A stretch of 64,000 nt of DNA from Flavivirga rizhaonensis. GTDB taxonomy: Bacteria > Bacteroidota > Bacteroidia > Flavobacteriales > Flavobacteriaceae. Numbering within the stretch: the first letter of the stretch is position 1; each line of letters begins with the position of its first letter. The stretch spans positions 17,144 through 81,143 of the forward strand of contig NZ_SRSO01000025.1 of the NCBI RefSeq assembly GCF_004791695.1. The letters run 5' to 3'. Below, piece after piece: positions 61,414-64,000 of the stretch. The notes beneath the pieces are model-generated. The model was given only the letters and a program-made list of their open reading frames with translations. It was not told the DNA's origin and did not search any database. The translations under genes and the position numbers were made by a program.

Positions 61414-61431
61414 CAACTTAACAATACTACA

Positions 61432-62580
61432 ATGAGTACAATACTAATTAATGATGTAAAAACAACATTTATCAATACATTTAAAACCGAACCTATTCTT
61501 ATTTTTTCTCCAGGTCGAATTAATATTATTGGTGAACATACAGATTACAATGATGGCTTTGTATTTCCTGCTGCAGTAGATAAAGGGATTGCGGCGGCTA
61601 TGCAAAAGAGTGATACAAATATATCTACAGCCTATGCCTTAGATAAAGACAGTCGTATAGAGTTTGAATTAGATAAATTAAGACCATCTGCTGAAGGTAG
61701 TTGGGAAAATTATATTTTTGGTGTTGTTGCCGAAATTCAAAATAAAAACAAAGCTGTAGGCAATTTTAATATTGTCTTTAAAGGAGATATTCCAGGAGGT
61801 GCTGGTATGTCATCTTCTGCAGCATTAGAAAACAGTGTGGTATTTGGTTTAAATGAATTGTTTAATTTAGGGCTAACCAAGCATGAAATGATTTTAATAT
61901 CTCAAAAAGCAGAGCATAATTATGTTGGTGTAAAATGTGGGATTATGGATCAATATGCCAGTATGTTTGGCATCAAGGACAATGCATTACTTTTAGATTG
62001 TAGAACTGTAGAATCCAAACCTTATAAAATAGATTTTAAAGACCATCAACTGATGTTAATCAATACTAATGTAAAGCATAGTTTGTCTGATAGTGCATAT
62101 AATGACAGGCGTTCTGCTTGTGAAAGTATTGCCGAATTACTCGGAATTAAAGCATTAAGAGATGCTACTGAAACCGATTTAGAAGCTATTAAAGACAAAG
62201 TATTACCTGAAAATTATCAAAAAGCACTTTATGTTATTCAAGAAAATAATAGAGCTATAAGAGCTTCAAAAGCTATTGAAGCTAATGACTTAGAAACATT
62301 AGGAACTTTAATTTTTCAATCACATAATGGTTTACAACATCAGTATAAAGTAAGTTGTGATGAATTAGATTTCTTAGTAGACCAGGCAAAAGCTAACGAC
62401 CATGTTTTAGGAGCTAGAATGATGGGTGGTGGCTTTGGTGGTTGTACTATTAATTTAGTTTCAAAAAGTGAAGCTAAAGCTTTTGGAGAAGCCGCATCTA
62501 TAGCTTACAAAAATGAATTTGACAAAGCGTGTTCTATATACTTCATAAAATTATCTGAAGGTACACACTTAGTAAAATAA
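61432..62580 (+). CDS. galK: Galactokinase
   Basis: A 382-residue GHMP-family galactokinase, which phosphorylates alpha-D-galactose to galactose 1-phosphate. The galactokinase signature PGRINIIGEHTDYNDG is at residues 27-42; the ATP-binding loop is GDIPGGAGMSSSAALE (about 121-136); the third GHMP motif is RMMGGGFGGCTIN near the C-terminus. The length is normal. It lies between galM and galT in the operon, 20 nt before galT. Confidence 0.98.
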   Translation: MSTILINDVKTTFINTFKTEPILIFSPGRINIIGEHTDYNDGFVFPAAVDKGIAAAMQKSDTNISTAYALDKDSRIEFELDKLRPSAEGSWENYIFGVVAEIQNKNKAVGNFNIVFKGDIPGGAGMSSSAALENSVVFGLNELFNLGLTKHEMILISQKAEHNYVGVKCGIMDQYASMFGIKDNALLLDCRTVESKPYKIDFKDHQLMLINTNVKHSLSDSAYNDRRSACESIAELLGIKALRDATETDLEAIKDKVLPENYQKALYVIQENNRAIRASKAIEANDLETLGTLIFQSHNGLQHQYKVSCDELDFLVDQAKANDHVLGARMMGGGFGGCTINLVSKSEAKAFGEAASIAYKNEFDKACSIYFIKLSEGTHLVK

Positions 62581-62600
62581 CCAATTACAATTTATTTAAA

Positions 62601-63623
62601 ATGAAGAATACAGATTTACAAGACTATTCACATAAACGTTTAAATATACTTACTGGCGAATGGGTTTTAGTATCACCACATCGGGCAAAACGACCATGGC
62701 AAGGACAAAATGAAGCCGTATCAAATGATGTTAGACCTGCTTACGATGAGACCTGCTATTTATGTGCTGGGAATACCAGAATTAATGGAGAAATCAATCC
62801 AAAATATCAAAACGTATTTGTGTTTACTAACGATTTTGCTGCCTTACAAAAAGATTCTAAATCTTTTTCTATCAAAGATGGTTTGCTAGTCGCCGAAAGC
62901 GAAACGGGTATATGCAAAGTGATCTGTTTTAGTCCAGATCACTCAAAAAGCTTAGCAGACATGAGTGTTAAAGACATTCAAAAAGTAGTTTTTGCATGGC
63001 AAAAAGAATTCAAAGAACTGTCTGAAAATCCAAATATTAATTACGTTCAAATATTTGAAAACAAAGGAGCCGTAATGGGATGTAGCAATCCACATCCGCA
63101 TGGACAAATTTGGAGTCAATCTACGCTTCCCAACGAAGTTGATAAAAAAAATACGCAGCAATTAGCCTATTACAAGAAAAATAACAGCAGCCTTTTGGGT
63201 GATTATTTAGCACAAGAATTAGAAAATCAAGAACGCATTATTTTTGAAAATGATTCGTTTGTTGTTTTAGTTCCTTTTTGGGCAGTATGGCCATTCGAAA
63301 CTATGATTGTTCCTAAAAAACAACAAGCAACTATTTTAAAATTAAATAATACTGAGGCTTTAGACTATGCCGAAGCTATTTCGGTAATAACAAAAGCATA
63401 CGATAAGCTGTTTAACACCTCGTTTCCATACTCTAGTGGTATCCATCAAGCACCAACAGATGGAAATACAAATAGTCACTGGCATTGGCATATGAGTTTT
63501 TATCCACCGCTATTACGAAGTGCCACCGTTAAGAAGTTTATGGTAGGCTATGAAATGTTTGGTTCTCCACAGCGTGATATTACTGCAGAATCAGCTGTAA
63601 AAATGATAAAATCACTTATTTAA
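62601..63623 (+). CDS. galT: Galactose-1-phosphate uridylyltransferase
   Basis: A 340-residue GalT, which exchanges UMP between UDP-glucose and galactose 1-phosphate in the Leloir pathway. The nucleophilic His lies in the CSNPHPHGQIW motif (about residues 157-167), and HWHWHMSFYPP supplies a further metal/His segment. TCYLCAGN near the N-terminus is the Zn-binding pair of Cys. The length is typical. It is the last gene of the gal operon, with a strong terminator 28 nt after the stop. No galE lies in the window, so epimerisation of UDP-galactose must be encoded elsewhere. Confidence 0.97.
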   Translation: MKNTDLQDYSHKRLNILTGEWVLVSPHRAKRPWQGQNEAVSNDVRPAYDETCYLCAGNTRINGEINPKYQNVFVFTNDFAALQKDSKSFSIKDGLLVAESETGICKVICFSPDHSKSLADMSVKDIQKVVFAWQKEFKELSENPNINYVQIFENKGAVMGCSNPHPHGQIWSQSTLPNEVDKKNTQQLAYYKKNNSSLLGDYLAQELENQERIIFENDSFVVLVPFWAVWPFETMIVPKKQQATILKLNNTEALDYAEAISVITKAYDKLFNTSFPYSSGIHQAPTDGNTNSHWHWHMSFYPPLLRSATVKKFMVGYEMFGSPQRDITAESAVKMIKSLI

Positions 63624-63650
63624 ATTATTTTAGGAATCTCATTAAAAATC

Positions 63651-63687
63651 AACCTGGTTAAGATTAAAATCTCAATCAGGTTTTTTT
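63651..63687 (+). terminator. Intrinsic terminator of the gal operon
   Basis: The arms AACCTGGTT (63651-63659) and AATCAGGTT (63674-63682) pair with one wobble, with an inner AGATT/AATCT stem, followed by seven T residues (63681-63687). Confidence 0.88.
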
Positions 63688-63784
63688 ATATTAACGTCAG
63701 TTCGATTTATTTTTTTTATAAAAAACAATATTAAACCAATGATTTTCAAGTGTTTGTATTTTCGACAGAGCGAAGCATGAGCCT

Positions 63785-63816
63785 TTCGACTTTAGTTTAT
63801 GCTGAGCGTAGTCGAA
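63785..63816. repeat. REP-like palindrome (TTCGACT ... AGTCGAA)
   Basis: TTCGACT (63785-63791) and AGTCGAA (63810-63816) are inverted around TTAGTTTATGCTGAGCGT. The phrase TATGCTGAGCGTAGTCGAAG is a repeat I know from gaps in many Flavobacteriaceae genomes. A smaller TTCG/CGAA stem precedes it near 63761. Confidence 0.7.
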
Positions 63817-63911
63817 GTACTCAAGATAAACTTTCGAGAAATCTCATAAGAATGGGATTCCCTGCCTTCCGGCAGCTACGGTGTACCCACAAATATGCAT
63901 AATTTTGGCAA

Positions 63912-64000
63912 ATGAGAGAAACAATTCATCCACAGCATTTTTACCCTGATTATACAGGAGAATTAGGCGATCTGCGTTCAGAACGACGAGGCATGGAATT
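63912..64000 (+). CDS. IS4/Tn5-type transposase, N-terminal fragment (runs off the window)
   Basis: ATG 63912 opens 29 codons up to the window end, starting MRETIHPQHFYPDYTGELGD and followed by LRSERRGME. The pattern GDLRSERRG is like the GDxRRxxRL motif in the N-terminal DNA-binding domain of Tn5/IS4-type transposases, and the bases CTG, CGT, CGA and GGC give a codon use less AT-biased than that of nearby genes. The palindrome-rich DNA before it (CTGCC-TTCC-GGCAG near 63860) may include the element end. Too little is visible for a firm call. Confidence 0.5.
   Translation, partial: MRETIHPQHFYPDYTGELGDLRSERRGME

Noticed and set aside
63857..63911. Exact left end of the insertion element
   Set aside because: Palindromes are present but no terminal repeat can be proven without the right end.

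Overview
The window is AT-rich DNA from a member of the Bacteroidota, most likely a marine Flavobacteriaceae species. The evidence is a SusC/SusD pair, a hybrid two-component (HTCS) regulator, FecR-type anti-sigma sequence, an LptD-type outer membrane protein, a menaquinone gene cluster, candidate TAnnTTTG promoters, no obvious Shine-Dalgarno dependence, and intergenic palindromes of the kind common in this family. Start codons were checked base by base. Several genes look better from an internal ATG, and a few appear to use TTG or GTG.

1-16.4 kb is mostly housekeeping: the end of an lptD-like gene, ridA, a hybrid kinase whose phospho-acceptor His is Tyr, pfkA-gapA-sugar kinase, a CvfB-like RNA-binding protein, menI-like/menF/menD, a rRNA/tRNA methyltransferase and small hydrolases. 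The gaps hold a DUF1223 gene remnant, a degenerate copy of the start of the menI-like gene, and a 7-bp tandem repeat.

16.4-45.5 kb is dominated by a large polysaccharide-utilisation locus on the minus strand. In transcription order it has an HTCS sensor, a gap with a 13-bp direct repeat spaced 21 bp, a possible 31-residue membrane peptide, a GH5 lipoprotein, a kelch/DUF5060/TIM-barrel fusion, an ECF sigma factor, a 70-residue protein equal to only the N-terminal part of a FecR anti-sigma factor, SusC, SusD, a VCBS/ASPIC lipoprotein, an esterase, two GH3 enzymes, a gluconokinase/6-phosphogluconate dehydrogenase fusion and a GntP permease. The same two-block element (GCTACCC, 15 nt, GGGTCTT on the minus strand) lies upstream of the mini-FecR/SusC/SusD unit and of the esterase/GH3/gluconate unit. 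I read this as a possible two-tier cascade: HTCS drives the operon that carries the sigma factor, and the sigma factor drives the two downstream operons. The gluconate genes suggest that the substrate yields gluconate or another aldonate.

45.7-49.6 kb is a five-gene sugar-acid or rare-sugar operon under a GntR/FCD regulator with GTATAC-type sites at its own promoter. 49.9-54.5 kb holds dps and a stress-type group (isochorismatase fold, NTF2-like, DoxX-like, peroxiredoxin-like, AraC), including a chimeric gene made of an AraC sensor domain joined to the second half of an NTF2-like protein. 54.6-57.5 kb is a gene-poor stretch of small genes beside tRNA-Arg(TCT), with a divergent HTH gene whose promoter has a repeat array; it may be a degraded inserted element. 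57.7-63.6 kb is a galactose locus: a sodium/sugar symporter diverging from gntR-galM-galK-galT. The window ends in palindromic repeats and the first 29 codons of what looks like an IS4/Tn5-type transposase.
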